Assembly: GCA_958446835.1 (NCBI GenBank)
Contig: CAUCXT010000053.1
Location: 1-15,486 of the forward strand
Reading direction: 5' to 3'
DNA length: 15,486 nucleotides
Source of the DNA: an uncultured Eubacterium sp.
GTDB lineage: Bacteria > Bacillota > Clostridia > Lachnospirales > Lachnospiraceae
The translations under genes and the position numbers were made by a program. Below are positions 13,747 through 15,486 of this stretch, piece by piece (positions within the stretch are counted from its first letter, which is position 1; each line of letters opens with the position of its first letter). The notes under the pieces were generated by a model. It searched no databases, was not told the origin of the DNA, and worked only from the letters and a program-made list of their open reading frames with translations.

Positions 13747-15423
13747 TCAGGCTCTGCCGTCCCAATTCTCCAGCCTCTTTATATCCATTTTCCCGACAGC
13801 GTTCTTAGGCATTGCTTCGAGAAACTCATACGCAAACGGACGCATATAGTCCGGGAGCTTGTCAGTGCATAACTGTCTCAGTCTTTTTTCTGCTTCGATT
13901 GTATCTTCACCTTCATTCAACACAACAAATGCCTTAGGTTCAGAACCCGTTCCTTTTTCATTGTGTGCACTTACAACGCAGACCTGTGCAACCGCTTTAT
14001 CCTCCGCTATCGCCTCCTCAATAGGCTTTGGAAGAATTTTATATGCTATTCCGTTAGGACAAATAAGCAGAAAACGCTTTATCCGTCCGACTATGTACAA
14101 AAATCCGTCTCTGTCAATTTTTCCAATATCACCTGTTTTTATCCACACTGTTCCGTCAGCATCGTGGACAAGCATATTCCTCTGTTCGTTCTGATGTTCT
14201 TTGTAGCCAATCATCAGTGAAGGACTGTATAACTGTACCTCACCCTCCTCATCATAAGTACATTCACGATTCAATTCATTGTCCCATACACGGACATTGT
14301 TCTTCACCAGCGGAACCCCGACACTCCCCACCTTATTGTGCTCATTAAGTCCGCTGATTACGCTTGAACAGGCTTCCGTAAGCCCGTAGCCCATCATCAC
14401 CTTAGTTGCGGAGCCATGTTCGGCAAGAAAATCATTGCATGACCTTTCTATCTTTTCAGTAAAACCTTCTCCGCCTGCACCCAGCGTATATATGCAGGAT
14501 AAATCCAGCTTTTTTATTTTAGGGTCATTCAACATTGGAATAAAATAAGATGGTATACCCATTATATAATTCGGACGGTACTTACGAATATAGCCTGCCA
14601 GATTTACATAATCATATTTAGGAATAACCACCAAAGTAAGCCCCAAGCATAAAGGCATATGCATACATGTAAGCATACCATATGTCACAAACGGCACCAT
14701 TATATTCAGAAATTTCTCTTCTCTTTCATGCGGAAACGATGTCTCATATTGGCTCACAACGGCATTGTACGCAAAATCCGTGTGCAGCACAGTCTTTGGG
14801 AACCCTGTCGTTCCCGTGGTGTGTGCATAGATACTGACTGTACGACAGTCATGGAAAGCGGGAAGTTTTACATCACACTCACCTTTACTCATAAAATCTT
14901 TCCAAGAAGCGATATTACCACCATGCTCAAATTTCTTTTTTCCATATTTTAAAGAATAAATGTTAGACGCCACAAATGGCATATAATTTTTCAATGAAAA
15001 CACGCACAATTTTCCACGTCCGATATTTTTTATTGCCTCAAGTGCTTTATCAGCAAATAAATCCAGCGAAAAAATATATTCCGATTCCGCCTCACTGAAA
15101 TACTTCTCAAATTCTTCCGCCGACGCAAGCACATTTATGTAATTGGATATTGCCCCGATTCTGTTAATTGCATAGAACAGCACAATGGAATTTACACATG
15201 AAGTTGTTATAACTGTCACCACCTTACCCGCGGTTACACCGAACTCCAGCAACGCCCGCGCAGCCTGCTCTATCTCTGCAAACAATCGACGGTATGTTAT
15301 TTTGTTATCAAAATAGATAAGTGCCGTATCGTCCAAATTATTTTTGTTATTCTCCCAGAGAAGCTCATATATGGTGCACTCCGGCAGCGGTGCGTTGATT
15401 ATTTCCTCGGTGTAATACTTCAT
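13747..15423 (-). CDS. AMP-dependent acyl-CoA synthetase / ligase-like protein
   Basis: A 558-residue class I adenylate-forming enzyme. Such enzymes activate a carboxylate with ATP to an acyl-AMP and then transfer it, usually to CoA. The P-loop A3 motif is HTTGTTGFPKT (near 201-211), A5 is MMGYGLTEAC (342-351), A7 is KTGDIGKID (428-436), A8 is VGRIKRF (near 445), and the catalytic C-terminal lysine is in AVGKMDIKRL (A10, near 545). The A3 motif ends PKT where most members have PKG. The substrate cannot be told. The ATG at 15423 matches the expected N-terminus but lacks a Shine-Dalgarno site, and the frame upstream stays open to the window edge across a tetranucleotide repeat, so the true start could lie outside. 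Confidence 0.88.
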   Translation of the reverse strand: MKYYTEEIINAPLPECTIYELLWENNKNNLDDTALIYFDNKITYRRLFAEIEQAARALLEFGVTAGKVVTVITTSCVNSIVLFYAINRIGAISNYINVLASAEEFEKYFSEAESEYIFSLDLFADKALEAIKNIGRGKLCVFSLKNYMPFVASNIYSLKYGKKKFEHGGNIASWKDFMSKGECDVKLPAFHDCRTVSIYAHTTGTTGFPKTVLHTDFAYNAVVSQYETSFPHEREEKFLNIMVPFVTYGMLTCMHMPLCLGLTLVVIPKYDYVNLAGYIRKYRPNYIMGIPSYFIPMLNDPKIKKLDLSCIYTLGAGGEGFTEKIERSCNDFLAEHGSATKVMMGYGLTEACSSVISGLNEHNKVGSVGVPLVKNNVRVWDNELNRECTYDEEGEVQLYSPSLMIGYKEHQNEQRNMLVHDADGTVWIKTGDIGKIDRDGFLYIVGRIKRFLLICPNGIAYKILPKPIEEAIAEDKAVAQVCVVSAHNEKGTGSEPKAFVVLNEGEDTIEAEKRLRQLCTDKLPDYMRPFAYEFLEAMPKNAVGKMDIKRLENWDGRA

Positions 15424-15450
15424 CCACGGCTTATCTATTGACGGATAACC

Positions 15451-15472
15451 TGTCTGTCTGTCTGTCTGTCTG
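15451..15472. repeat. Tetranucleotide repeat (TGTC)5, GACA on the coding strand
   Basis: Five perfect TGTC units (15451-15470) plus TG lie 27-50 nt upstream of the acyl-CoA synthetase ATG and run into TGTTTGTGTGT. Short tetranucleotide tracts can change copy number by replication slippage. Confidence 0.85.
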
Positions 15473-15486
15473 TTTGTGTGTATGTT

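Noticed and set aside
1..15486. CRISPR array, transposase or integrase
   Set aside because: No regularly spaced repeats of 25-40 bp and no mobile-element protein were found on either strand.

Overview
The window looks like chromosome of a low-GC, spore-forming Clostridia species, most likely Lachnospiraceae. This rests on a CotJ spore-coat operon, purine-rich GGAGG-type ribosome sites, Bacillota-type promoters, and AAA+/nuclease-like cassettes that are common in that family. Nearly all genes lie on the minus strand; only the AraC regulator is on the plus strand. The genus cannot be fixed from sequence alone.

Layout from left to right. A tRNA-Gly(CCC), cut by the left edge (1-62), is followed by a six-TM methyl-accepting chemotaxis protein with no evident extracytoplasmic sensor domain (136-1617). 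Next is cotJA-cotJB-cotJC (1906-3151), with start/stop overlaps and a mother-cell-type promoter candidate. A 77-nt near-palindrome (3251-3327) separates it from an AAA+/DUF4143 ATPase (3371-4666), whose upstream region carries phased GTGTA-type repeats. A terminator at 4959-5027 closes a two-gene heterodimeric ABC exporter operon (5110-8747). That operon is divergent from an AraC-family regulator (8937-9876). Two direct repeats 21 bp apart abut the exporter -35 box and are the best candidate binding site for the regulator.

To the right is a two-gene module of an AAA/ABC-type ATPase and a TOPRIM-like protein (9902-11858). Its layout resembles known anti-phage pairs (RloA/RloB, AbiL, PARIS). 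It has its own TTGACT-17-TAAAAT promoter, and the second gene may start at a TTG inside the first. Next to it are a second single-protein ATPase/PD-(D/E)XK cassette (11958-13643), with a 16-bp inverted repeat around its promoter, and an AMP-dependent acyl-CoA synthetase-like enzyme (13747-15423). The synthetase start is preceded by five tandem GACA units in a reading frame that stays open to the window edge.

Biologically, the left part is housekeeping and sporulation (tRNA, chemotaxis, spore coat), and the centre is an efflux pump with its presumed local regulator. Two ATPase/nuclease-like loci (the AAA-TOPRIM pair and the AAA/PD-(D/E)XK gene) sit side by side, and a third (AAA/DUF4143) lies about 5 kb away. 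This is compatible with an accessory or defence-prone region. The best candidate for a little-described system is the AAA-TOPRIM pair. No integrase, transposase, phage gene or CRISPR array was seen.
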